This document shows, in pieces, positions 45,641 through 56,948 of a stretch of DNA of 64,000 nucleotides. Source of the stretch: Chamaelirium japonicum (Eukaryota > Streptophyta > Magnoliopsida > Liliales > Melanthiaceae); assembly GCA_947650365.1 (NCBI GenBank), contig OX393549.1, positions 20,450,572 to 20,514,571 of the forward strand, given 5' to 3'. Position numbers and translations under genes: made by a program. Positions within the stretch are counted from its first letter, which is position 1. Each line of letters starts with the position of its first letter. The notes under the pieces were generated by a model. The model saw nothing but the letters and a program-made list of their open reading frames with translations, made no database searches and was not told where the DNA came from.

Positions 45641-46081
45641 AGCAAACTTCTACCCACAAGATCGATGTAGTGGTACAGTAGGAGGAAGTGTTTTTTCTTT
45701 TCTTTTCTCCTTCTGTTGGATGATGCTGGTTATTGATGCTTGGATAAGGTATTGATAGCTTGTTGCTTGGACCTCGAGTTGAACTTCTAGAAAGATTGAG
45801 GCTCCTAGAATTGATGCCCCCCAAGTTGACAGGAAGTAGGTAGAGGGAGAGGTAGAGGGAGGAGAGGTAGAGACTCAAGATCGTAGTGGAGATATTATTC
45901 TTTTATTAGCCATTGTATGATATTACTTGTACAAGTTTTACAAGAATTACCAATCTTTTCTTCTGTATCACTCCACACCCTTTATAGTAGAAATCGAGGG
46001 AGTTGAGAGGCTATTCTTCTGCTGAGTAGCCTGCTTCCCCACATAGGGCGATGGAGACCTTCTAATCTGGTTTGACACCTA
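45641..46081. other. Sequence next to the gypsy remnant, no gene
   Basis: Contains ggtagagggagaggtagaggg-like purine repeats near 45840. It could be more of the gypsy gag or LTR, but no motif supports it. Confidence 0.35.
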
Positions 46082-46358
46082 TTTATATAACATAGAACGG
46101 TGGTTTTGTGCTGACTAGGACAAAAAGGAACCCAAAGCTGACTAGACAAAAAGAAACACACATCACAGCTGTCGATCTCTCTCTCTCCATCATTCTCTCT
46201 CTCTCTTCCCCCAATCTTTCTCTCTCTCCTCCCCCAACTCTTTCTCTCTCTGTATCTCTCTCTCTCTTCCCCCGATCTCTCTCTCTCTTTCTCTCCCCGT
46301 CTCTCTCTTTCTTCCCCCGACTCTCTCTCTCCTCCGTATCACTCTCTCTTTTTTTCGT

Positions 46359-46395
<37 letters not shown>

Positions 46396-46748
46396 CCTGA
46401 TCTCTCTCTGTTTCTCTCTCTCCCCGAACTCTCTCTCTTTCCCCAACTCTCTTTCTCCTCCGTCTCTCTCTTTTCTGTTTCACTCTCTCTCCACCTCTCT
46501 TTCTCTTTCCCCAACCTCTTTATCCGTCTCTCTCTCTCTCTCCCTCTTCCCTTGATTCTCTCTTAATCTCTCTCTCTCTTCCCCTGACTCTTTTTCTCTC
46601 TATCTCTCTTTCTTTTTCGTTTCACACACTCTCTCTTCCCCCGACTCTCTATATCTCTCTTTCCCCCTATGTTCTCTCTCTCTCTCTCCGGTTCTCTCTC
46701 TCGCTCAGTCGCTTTCTCTCTCTCCGATCTCTCTCTCTCCCCGGTTCT

Positions 46749-46784
<36 letters not shown>

Positions 46785-46971
46785 GGTTCTCTCTCTCTCT
46801 TTCCCCGTCTCTCTCTCTCCCCCCGGTTTTCTCTCTCTCTTGCCCTCTCTCTCCTATACACGAGAAAGTCTATGGTGTAACCGTGATGCCAGATCACTAG
46901 TATCACAGGCAAATAGAACTATTTAGCACCACTACAATTGCATCATAGCCACACAATAGCAACCACCATAG

Positions 46972-47032
<61 letters not shown>

Positions 47033-47484
47033 CTCTTTCTCTCTTCCCCACGGTCTCTCTCTCTCTCTCTCTCTCTTTCCGAGGGTTGTGGGGGAGGAAC
47101 CCAAATCTTCTACCCTATTTCTGTGCCCCATGTCTGCCCCCATGTCACAGCCTTCTGTTGCACCCATACCCGATCGGTGCATCGCACTCACCCCAACCGG
47201 CAGGCAAAGGAATGGCAGTGATCAGGTACATGTTGGTGCCTATATTGCTGGTCCAATCAGAGCCATTTCTTTGCTTGCTAGTTGGGACTGAGTGCGATGC
47301 ATCGGTCGGGTTCATTGCATCGGACGACTGTGACTTGGGGGACAGACGATGGGGCAGATAAATGGGGCAAATGATTTAGGTTCGGGGGTTGGGGGAGTGG
47401 GGGGAGGGGGGATGGTGATGCCAAGGGCTGTGTGGCCGCCGAAGGCGTCCTGCTGCAATGCTGACATGCACGGGCATTCACTAG
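46082..47484 (+). mobile_element. Helitron, 1.4 kb, plus orientation, CT-rich
   Basis: The 5' end TTTATATAACATAGAACGG with following gtgctgactagg and caaaaag matches the Helitron 5' ends at 37112 and 39449 (TC has become TT). The 3' end is tgctgacatgcacgggcattcaCTAG at 47484, a mutated form of the hairpin and terminus. Most of 46170-46860 and 46975-47080 is (CT)n-type microsatellite. The 3' part has cacccatacccgatcggtgcatcgcactc, also found in the 35172 Helitron. Confidence 0.7.
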
Positions 47485-47631
47485 GTACCCGCATGGTGCG
47501 GTGTGTTCTCTGCCAATTGTATAGAGATAGTTGTCTCTTGTACTTTGGTTAGTGTGAGCTGGGGTGCGAGCTGGTCCACTCGTTGTTGTGAGGTTGATCT
47601 GCTTCTACGTCGTGGAGGAAGGGAATTAGTG

Positions 47632-50440
47632 TTAAGTCTCCAAATAATGCATTTTATCGTTTATTTCCGACTGCATTATCATCACTTTCCTACGTAAAAC
47701 TTTTCATATACTCGTAAAGTGCATCATTTCTTTTGCACCATTGCATAGTAGACTTTAATACGGACATAACGGTATATTGGTTCGCACTCATACGATACAT
47801 GCATGAAAAATACGAAACCCGATAGTCCAAATTATTCTTTTTATCGATAATCGTATTGGATCCTTACACGCGTCATTTTATGTGTGATTTTCAGGGAATT
47901 GACCCGGTACTCGACATAGTCGGATAAAGGACATCATGATAGTATGGTGGACATTCTCACGGCGAGTCAACGGAGGTTGCACAGCTCGTTTGGAGGCCTA
48001 TTCCGAAGAACGATAAGGAAAAGGGTACTTGAAAGAGTCTAGCCAATGGAAGACTTCAACAAGCCGCTGCAACGCACGACCCGCACCAGAAGATGACTAC
48101 ATGAATGCAAAGAAGTGATGATGGATTTGATGATGAGTTCGGATGATGCTGATTAAGTTTCCCACGTGACCCATTTGACCTGAACCCAGACAACCCGGGT
48201 CCTTCCTTCTCTCTTTCTTATTTCACCACCGCACCTATCGCAACCATCCAATGGCACCCATGCATTCAACCCGACCTCAACTCCAAAACATGCACGTCGT
48301 GAAAACCCTCGATATCCAATCTCTTTAGCAACTCTCTCGCACAAACCCGAGATCCATGCATACCCATGCCCAATGTTGCGGATCGGGTTTCGGTCGAGTT
48401 TTCGGAGTCCATGGCCACCCCGAACCTGATAATATCTGACTCGGCCATCATGATATCCAAGCACGTCCCCGAGCCATGTGCGACCCATGCAAGAGCCCAG
48501 CTGGCCGAGTCCTGTCCTCATAAATTCACTCTTAACCGTCCGATCGCATCGCATCCGTCTAGGTCATAACCCTTGCATGCAGATCACAGCCGTCCCTTTT
48601 ATTCCCATGCAAATCGCCCGCACTACCCCATCTCACAACACCCAAATCTCTTCTTCTCTACTCAATCGCAGCCGTCCGGAGTTAGAATCACGATCGTCCC
48701 TTGCATTCTAAATGCATTGCACGACCCAAACCCATGCATCAGACCCAGCCGCTCACCCACTCTTAACTAAATCACAGCCGTCCTTTGAAACCCGATCCAT
48801 TGCACCCAGCTCTCTCTCCTCCTCTCTTTTCTCACTAAACCAAATCCGGCCGCTTCTCTCCAACCGACCAGCTCGCATCGCAGCCGTCCGTGTACTCCCT
48901 CTCCCACATGAAGCCGTCCATTTATTCCATGCACAGTATCTGTGCATGCACCCGACTAAGCCCAGCTTTTACTTTCCTTCCCATTTTAATCACAGCCGTC
49001 CGGTGCACCCGACATCATAACCGAAATCCTCTCTCTCTCTTGCCTGATCTAAAACCTGATCCGAGAACCAAGCCCTTCTTCCGATCTTCTCTCTCTTGAG
49101 AGCTCTCTCGCCCTTGATTCTCTCTCTCATCCGGTTTTCCCTCTCTCGGAGTCTCTCTCTTTCTATAACCAGCCCTATACTTCTCTCTCTAAAACCCAAT
49201 TCCGAGACCCATCACCGCCATCCGAACGCCCAGGCCCCAGCTCTCCGTTTCTCTCTCATTACCGCACCTTTATCTCTCTAAAACCAAATCTCTCTCTTTC
49301 CTTTTCTCTCTCTCTCTCTCTCGATCGTGTCTCTCTCCTCCTACAAACCGGGCACGTACCTCTCTCCCTTACTCCCTAAGTCCCTATATATTGCATACCC
49401 TATAGAGCAACCAGAGGGCCGGAACCTGAGAAGACGAGGGACCCGGACTTCTTCCACCATCTTCCACCACCTGGACCATAGCCTTCTTCCACCATTAAAG
49501 GCCCAGAACTTCATCCACCATCACCACTCGGCACCTTCACCTTCAACCAAAAGCCCTTCACCGAGCCACGCACCATCGTCTTCGAATCACGATTCATCAC
49601 CATCGTTGAAGCCAAGCCATCATTCACGCCGCACGCCATCGTCTTCGCCAGAAGCCTTCGTCTGCGATCATCTTCTGATTTTTCCGTTTTTATTATGAAG
49701 TTTATTCGTACTGGTATTTTAATGTCAGACTACATGAACATGTGCGGCTAAACCCCTAGCTAAGGCTATGGGGAATGCCTAGTAGTATGCTATGTTTTTC
49801 GTTTGATCAATAACAAGCTTTAATTTCTTATGATTGAATCCTATGTGACTAATACTGCCTGATGATGTATGTTAACGTAATTGCAAATTTGTTTGATTCC
49901 GTATTGACTCCGGGCATACGGAATACTTGTGAATCCCTATGGTATGTTAACACAAGCGTAACGAGTCCCTCTTCGCATGATTTTCAATCTATTTGGTTAA
50001 GTATGACGAATGCATATCTTTGGACATCGATGCATGTGTACAAGTCCTTTTGATTCCACATCGACTCCGGGCATGTGTAATACTTAAAGACCCCTGTAGC
50101 ATGTATCCGAACTTAATTTTTATGCTATCTTCATACATACTCATTGATCAAAAGAATGCATAATATATTAATAGGTTGAACCCAGACGCCTTAGCCTCAT
50201 CTCCATCGTAACCTCCTTTAATTAATTACAATATTTAGTTCTATTTAATTTAGTAACGTAGTTTCATTCTCTCGTGCTCCACTCTCAGTGGAAAACCCTG
50301 ATTTGCACTCACGTTCACGCACTGTCATCACATTAGTTCCCATTAGTCCTTCAGTCCCTGTGGAATCGACCTCGGACTCACCGAGATTACTACTTCGCTA
50401 CACACCCTATACTTGGGGTTAAATTGTATTTTTTAGTCCC
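47632..50440 (+). repeat. LTR-like region, probably Ty3/gypsy (Athila-like)
   Basis: Starts near TGTTAAGTCTCCAAATAATG. The right part carries tccctgtggaatcgacctcg and tatacttggggttaaat, which I recognise as typical of the 3' part of Athila-type LTRs. 48530-49020 has many cagccgtccg words, and 49020-49330 is CT-rich. Short ORFs show no domain. No PBS, gag or second LTR was identified, and the boundaries are approximate. Confidence 0.45.
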
Positions 50441-50859
50441 TTAATCAGGACTACTTAAAGTTGTAGCAGGAAGCCTCTCATTCTTTTGGATAGCTGGCAT
50501 TGGTATGTCGGTAAATGTGTGATGGTTGCTTGGATGGCTTCTTTGCTTAAGGAGAAGGGGGTTCTGGCGTGCCCCCTTGTTTTGAAAGGGGTAGTGGCTT
50601 CATTTTTTCTTCGAAGGGGTAGAGGTATTCCCCCCACTTCATAGGGGTAGATGTGTTCTACCGAAGAGGTAGGGTTTTACCCTCTTTTGCTATTTTATTT
50701 AGATCTTTCCGTTAGGATATACTATGTGCCACTCCTTCGAACTGGACTAACTGGTGATGTTCTTTAACCTCGATTTGCTTTGCTCCCCTTGGGGAAGGGG
50801 TACAGAGGTTCCAATTGTTCAAAAAATGGACAGATGCCCAGAGGAATAAGGACTTGATC
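50441..50859. other. Unassigned sequence between repeats
   Basis: Has recurring aaggggtag words (50595-50690, 50795). No gene seen. Confidence 0.35.
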
Positions 50860-51229
50860 CTATGGATCGATTCGGAGTGTGATACATTTAAAATTTTTCA
50901 TCTTAAATAGATCATATGTGCAATAGATAAAGCAAACATGAATTGAACCCCTATAGACTTTTAACAAATCGAATATAATAACTATTATGCATGCATGATG
51001 ATAGATCTAGGGTTTTAAGTGCTTATACCTTCGTACATGATTTTTCACCATGATAAATTTCTTCAAGGTTGATGGCGACGGAAGTATCCTCATGCAAGAG
51101 AGATGATCTTCTTCGGGTACACTCGATCTCGCAACACGATCCGAACTCTTGCACTCTTATCTCTGAGTGCTTCATAGTGCAAGTGATCTCCTTCTTCAAT
51201 CTCACACACATACAGAGATAAAAAGATGA

Positions 51230-51261
<32 letters not shown>

Positions 51262-52960
51262 TCTTCTTCACACCCAAGAGATAACCTGAGAAAAAGAACA
51301 AAAGAACAAGGAGAGGGGGAGGACGGCCTATTCTTGGGAAAACCATGAGGGGTCATGGGAATCGCACCCCCCTTCCTTATTTGCCTCGAATGCATGCCTT
51401 CCCTCTCTTCTGTCATTTGTAATCGATCCCTCTTTCTCCAAAAAAACACCCGTTTTAATTCTGCCTTATCTAGATTCTATTTCAAATCTCCTTCATCCCT
51501 TGATTATCAAGATGATGGCTATGCATGCTAGCCCTAAGAGGGTGGGCGGCTAAGATAGGGCATGCGGGATATTTTAGTTGGACCAAAATGCCCCCTATAC
51601 ATCTAATGGTCGTTCACCTTATGCGGGAGCATGCATGGCCCATCTTCTTGCACGAGAATGAACCCTAGTAATTAGGGCACTTCATCTACACCTAGTTTAC
51701 ACATCGTAGGATGATGAATAGTATTTTTACTATTCACTGGGTGTCTCATAGTAAAAATCACCAAATTCTTGTACTGCATTCTAGTACAACACGCACACAC
51801 GAAATAGACCCCACACGGTGTAAAGGCAATATCATGTGTCTCTACACTACTCTACGGTTGCCCCCTAGTGAACACATTCAACCCCATGCACTCTAGTGTG
51901 ATACACTCATGGAACACAGGACGGTTAAGGCATCACATCTTCAACTCTTATTATACTGTGAGACAAGGAGAAAGTAAAAGTCCATAACGATTGTGGATAT
52001 GGTAATAGCTTCGGGGATTAGGATTCATGGCTTCCATCCAGGCCTGATCAACACATTACACAAGTGTCTCTGTTAATCCTCTGGGTCCCGGTTAACCTGT
52101 GTGGACACCTAGAGTGTGACGCAGGTCTGCACTCCAATTCTCCCAAACATACTATGCTTTCTCGCATACCCCTGCTCTTCGCTTAGTATTGGCCTGTGAT
52201 GTCCCTCCACTTGGTTCTATGCGTTAACTCGCACAGTGGAAAGCACCGGCAGACTCGAGTGACCATCTGACTAGGTTCCTTCTGGGCTAACTGACTATCA
52301 CAGTGTACCTCTAGTTGATTTGACCAAACAACCAAATCCGATCAATAGCGTAAATGTTAACCACCAGGCCTGGTTTTAGTGCGGTGTATGTCAGACCTAG
52401 AAACTCACCGCCTGCTAGGGATGTAGATGGCCTGCAAGAGTGGCGTGCCGATGCAACGCCAATCCGATAACCCAGTGCACCGTGGTTAGATCTCACACAC
52501 GTTGGTGTACTAAATTTATACGTAACTGGTTAGTTCATCGGTCACGGTTCCTTAGGGTTTAGGACCGATTACCCTAAGCAGAAATACAACTGTGTGCACT
52601 AGTATATGCATACTAATCTGTGTATCGTGTTGGTTTTCGTTCGATCACATATATTATACCTGGCAATGACTATGGTGAAGAAACTCATGCTCTATCATTC
52701 CAACATCTTATCCTAATAGGGCGACCAACCCTAATCAGAGTTTTGAACGATTTAGGCTCATGTACCAATCCATCGAGTCTCCCACTTAAATAGACCACTA
52801 TGCAGCTATGACTCTTTTAAGTCCTGTATATAACACACATAATAATACGCACCATAAATCAATTCTAACAAAATATCAACCCATTTATTAATCAACCATG
52901 GTTTTTACAAGCCCTAGACCATATCTCACTCAACAACAACTTCTAAGTTTTCAAACCTAT
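50860..52960 (+). repeat. X-family LTR-like repeat, most complete copy
   Basis: Follows 12415-14440 block by block, for example ctcgatctcgcaacacgatc/cgatctcacacaatgcacg, cacctagagtgtgacgcagg/cacctagagtgcgatgcagg, and aatccatcgagtctcccactt. A (TG)n(AG)n tract lies at 51231-51260. No ORF. Confidence 0.65.
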
Positions 52961-53650
52961 CTGTGAGGAGTTGACTCCCTGTAGGTCTTTTCTCATTTGT
53001 AGTTTTCCGAGTGAGGAGGGGGTATTTATTTTAGATACCCACACATATGGTGGTGTTTATGTATACAAATTCCAATATAGATATTAGAAAAACCTTAAAT
53101 TAGAAAAACCTTAAATTCCTATATATTTGCTATAGAATACTTTCGGACTAAACCATTTACTGGCGAGAACCAACGAAGCATCGTCGAAAATTTAGGCTTT
53201 CTCCATCGAAAACAATGAATTGTCGAGGTATAAAAAAATTGGGCGTAAAAAGCATACCGGGGTTTAAGGCAGCTAGAAGGCGACGACGATGGTCGGCACC
53301 TAATTTTCGATGATTGTGGAATGCATGGGAGCGATGAGTTGATAGGATACAAGTGACAATAAAAAGAAGACAAACAAAAGGGGGAAGAAGGTAACGAAGA
53401 CGATGGCCCACATTATTAGATAAGGGCAAACATCGAAGGGTTGAAAGGTCCATGGTCGTAGGTCAGTTCTAAGTGACGCTTGCATAGGATCAAAAAATTG
53501 TAACCTATAAGAGCCATTTCAACCCAGATCTCTGAATTAAGAGATCAAGATAATGAGATCTCATCAATTAGAGATCAACAGCATGGACTCCAACCTGTGG
53601 CCTCTAATTTGTCCCCTCCCCTCTTTTTTCCCTCTTATCTTTAAACTTAA
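52961..53650. other. Unassigned sequence
   Basis: Overlapping minus-strand ORFs of 60-98 codons at 53119-53485 have no recognisable domain. 53090 has a short aaaccttaaattagaaa duplication. No gene supported. Confidence 0.35.
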
Positions 53651-54200
53651 ATTATAATATAAAAAAGGGAGACTTAGTCTCAAGTCCTTTTAGCAGATGC
53701 TATATTAGCTAAAGGACATACAATGTTTCAATATTGCACCAAGTCCGTCCCGAACATCGCGTGCTACAATAAGTCCCTCGTCCTTACTTACCACCTCACG
53801 TGCTACAGAAAGAGTATCCACTCGTTTCTAGAAAGAGTATATTTCCATTCACTGGTTGACATTATGCATGTAGCGGTTGCTATAGTGATTTCACTATAAT
53901 TGCTATAATGATTTCACTAGTGATTTTTTTGTGGTTGCTATAGTGAAATCACTGTAGAAAAGTATAAATTCGATTTGGTAAGAGTATCAATTTAGTGAAT
54001 TGTCTTTTGCTACAGTGATTTTTATTGTAGCTGCTATAGTGATTTCACTGTAGCAAGAGTATCAATTAGCTGAATGGATACTCTTGCTACAGTGAAATCA
54101 TTGTAGCAACCGCAACATGCACAGTGTCACCCGGTGAATAGATACTCTTATTGAAGACGAATGGATACTCTTTTCGGAAACGAATATATACTCTTGCTAC
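53651..54200. repeat. R-related repeat with CTACAGTGA palindromes
   Basis: Contains ttagctaaaggacatac and agaaagagtat words shared with the R copies at 22206 and 25684. Between 53870 and 54110 gctacagtgatttcactgtagc-like palindromes recur several times. 54041-54063 and 54077-54099 are perfect 23-bp inverted arms around a 13-nt loop. Confidence 0.7.
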
Positions 54201-54557
54201 AGTGTTTTCGTTGTTGGAAAAATTTGGGGTTGATAAACAAGGATGGATTAATCAAAAGCTTGAAGGCACGTAATTCGCTGTTTTTTAGACAAAATTTTTC
54301 CCCTCTAATAAAAACTGAGAGTACAAACGGGGTGTTTGAGAAACCATCCTTAGGATATAATGAAGCTCCTAATCCGTGGTTTGTCGAATGCAAAACAAGT
54401 ACTCTCTGATCCAACCAGGATACACCCTGAAAAAAGTTGAACTGATGATATCTGAAAAACTCTCGCTCCATTCCGAATTGGGTTATTCGGTTATGTGACA
54501 CTTTATTGATTCACTTCTGTGAATCTTTGATTCACTATATTCATTCATTCTTCATCA
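54201..54557. other. Unassigned sequence before the Tat-like LTR
   Basis: A 117-codon minus-strand ORF (54501-54148) shows no family motif. No gene supported. Confidence 0.35.
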
Positions 54558-54596
54558 TTGTGGGCACCGAAATTAGCCCACGGATTGGACCCGACC

Positions 54597-54915
54597 CACA
54601 TGCGAAACCTGGCCCACACACAACGGCTCGCATGCGAACCCTGGCCCACACACAATGGCCCATATGTGAAACCTGGCCCACACACAATGGCCCACATACG
54701 AACTCGGCCCGCACACAACGGCCCGCATGTGAAACCTGGCCCACACACGACGACCCGCATGCGAACTCGGCCCCCGCACACAACGGCCCGCATACGAACT
54801 CGGCCCGCACACAACGGCCCACATGTGAAACCTGGCCCACACACAATGGCCCGCATGCGAACTCGGCCCACACACAACGGCCCGCATGCGAACTTAGCTC
54901 GCGCACAACAGCCCG
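54597..54915. repeat. 32-bp tandem repeat in the Tat-like LTR, about 10 copies
   Basis: Units of the form ggcccacacacaatggcccgcatgcgaacc, alternating between acctgg and actcgg endings. The long ORFs on both strands here come from this repeat. Confidence 0.92.
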
Positions 54916-55414
54916 TACAAGAAAAAAAATGGGCCTAACCCAAAGCAAAGGGGTCCCACTGGACCCGCAACTCGGACACAAAGAGGGGGGCCATCGGCCC
55001 CCCCTTCATGGAAAACCGTGCCCCCTCCTTTTGGGGAGGTATGGCCGGCCATAAGAAAAAAAAGGAAGAGAAAGAAAAAGAAAAGAAAAAGAAAAGAAAA
55101 AAAGAAAAGAAAATCCCAACCGTCTCGATGCGGGGGGAGGTGGCGTGGACGTCTACACAACCATAGATCCATAACGATCCCTCGATTCGACGGACAAGAT
55201 GACGTCATGTCGCCATGCGATCCGAAAGTGCAAAGATAACAACTCAATCTTCAAAGATCAAGTCACATCTTGCCCGTAACCACCCCAACTAAAAAGGAAG
55301 GGATCGAGTTTGTTTCCCCAAATAAGGGAATAATATCTTGATGGTTATGGGAGGGGGATATTGGATGAAACAAAAAGATTTCAGCCATATCTCTTCCAAC
55401 CTCCCCCCTTTGCC

Positions 55415-55422
55415 TATAAATA
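55415..55422 (+). promoter_or_regulatory. TATA box of the Tat-like LTR
   Basis: TATAAATA in gcctataaatagaagg, in the middle of the LTR, followed by A/G-rich sequence. The expected transcript start is about 30 bp downstream. Confidence 0.6.
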
Positions 55423-55799
55423 GAAGGGGTGGGGGAAGGCATCAAAGGTCAGAAAAGCTGAAGACGAAAGGGCTCTGAAAGAGAAGCTCCAACGCTTGAA
55501 GACCGAAGGCTTCACGAGGCACGGCAAGCATGTCCTACGAGAATACTTGGCCCTTCAAGTCCTCATTAACGTGAAGACCTTGCACTCGAAGATCAAAGCT
55601 TCGACTCCTCGCACGAAGAAGAAAGCTTGGAGAAGAAGACTCGGAGTCGTCGTGACCTTGACTTCTCCAACGATCTTCATCAACTTCGAAGACACCATAA
55701 GCAAAGGCCGGAGAAGAAGATCGAAGCCGACAACACCCGTCGTCTTCAACAAAGGCATCGACTCCTTACACGAAGAAGAAAGCTCGGAGAAGAAGGCCT

Positions 55800-56130
55800 G
55801 AAGTCGGTGCTACCCCTGCCGTTTTTGTCAACAAAAGCCGACGCTACAACTGTCGTACGGAGATCGGTGCTACGCCCGCTATCTCCACCAACAAAGCCGA
55901 CGCACCAATCATCGTGCGGAGATCGGTGCTACCCCCACCGTCTTCACCAACAAAAGCTGACGCTACAACCATCGCACGGAGATCGATGCTACCCCCGCCG
56001 TCTTCACCAACAAAAGCCGACGCTACAACCATCACATAGAGATCAATGCTACCCCCGCCATCTTCACCAACAAAAGCCAATGCTACAACCGTCGCACGGA
56101 GATCGGTGCTACCCCCGCCGAAAAACCAAG
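55800..56130. repeat. 60-bp tandem repeat in the Tat-like LTR, about 5 copies
   Basis: Units start at about 55840, 55899, 55959, 56019 and 56079 with gacgctacaac, then cggagatcggtgctaccc, then gccgtcttcaccaacaaaag. It lies downstream of the TATA box, so it would be transcribed. ORFs through it lack any domain. Confidence 0.92.
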
Positions 56131-56841
56131 TCGACACCACAACCATCGAGGAAGCCAGAAGAATAAAGAAGTCATGAAGAAGTAGCCGTCGCCGTTCGAG
56201 AAGAAGATCGAGTCAAAGCTAAAGCCAGAGCCAACGCAAGAAGCCAAAGCAAACGCACCGGTAAAGCCCGCGCCAAAGCAACGCACGTGCCAAAGCCAAG
56301 CAACTACGACGGTCACGAGCAAAGCACCGCACGTTCTTGCCGATACGATGTGAAGTCCGGAAGAACTAAAACATCGCAAGCCTCTACCCGCCCACATTCA
56401 AGTGCAAGCGCCAAAGCAAATCAAAAGCCAGAGCCACGCCAAAGCAATGCCAAAGCCGAAAGCCAAAGCCAAAGCCGACGCCAAAAACACGATCGACTTC
56501 GTGAACCGATGATCAAGGACGCCGAGGTCGACCAAGGATCGAGGAAGACACGAAGACCGAGGAACGAAGCCCAAAACCTCTCTAGCCGAGAAAGCGCGAA
56601 GCACGAACGGGACAAAATCAACGGCCGATATTCCTTAGCCTCTCAAGAAACCCTCTCACTGTAAAGATCTCTATCCTAGGCAACCCCTTCAGAGCTCTTG
56701 CATGAATACCACGTGGAGACGCGGATCAAAGGGACCCTCCAGAGGATCTCTCCCACAATCTCCTGATCAAATATTCACCGCACCCGGACTCGCCACACCC
56801 GATCCCCCGGGTCCCGGCATCTGTAATCTTCGTGTGCTCGC

Positions 56842-56847
56842 AATAAA
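56842..56847 (+). promoter_or_regulatory. Polyadenylation signal AATAAA of the Tat-like LTR
   Basis: AATAAA about 25 bp before the inferred LTR end, the right place for the R/U5 border in a retroelement LTR. Confidence 0.5.
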
Positions 56848-56882
56848 GATGACCCGTATCTTTTTCTGCGCATATAGATTTC

Positions 56883-56901
56883 TGGCACGCCCGGTGGGAC
56901 C
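56883..56901 (+). promoter_or_regulatory. Primer-binding site of the Tat-like element
   Basis: TGGCACGCCCGGTGGGACC follows the LTR. It begins with TGG, the complement of the tRNA CCA end, and is the form common in Tat-lineage elements. I cannot name the tRNA with certainty. Confidence 0.75.
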
Positions 56902-56948
56902 TCCTCTCCTTTCATCCGTACGTTTGAAAGAGTTGCTTCAAGTTTGCC

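Larger units (their letters stand above)
54558..56872 (+). repeat. LTR of the Tat-like element, about 2.3 kb
   Basis: Starts TGTGGGCACCGAAATTAGCC. It probably ends at TCTGCGCA (56872), about 10 bp before the PBS; the end could be a few bases later. It holds two tandem arrays, a TATA box and an AATAAA. Only one LTR is in view, so the ends rest on TG/CA and the PBS. Confidence 0.65.

Noticed and set aside
46083..46912. Ser/Leu and Arg/Glu-rich ORFs of 80-150 codons
   Set aside because: They are translations of (CT)n/(GA)n microsatellites inside a Helitron.
54506..55054. 182-codon ORF with THNGPH repeats, and Cys-rich antisense ORFs
   Set aside because: Generated by the 32-bp tandem repeat of the Tat-like LTR; it lies upstream of the TATA box and has no domain.
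55627..56166. 179-codon ORF in the Tat-like LTR
   Set aside because: Mostly the 60-bp tandem repeat; alternative frames are equally open and no domain is visible.
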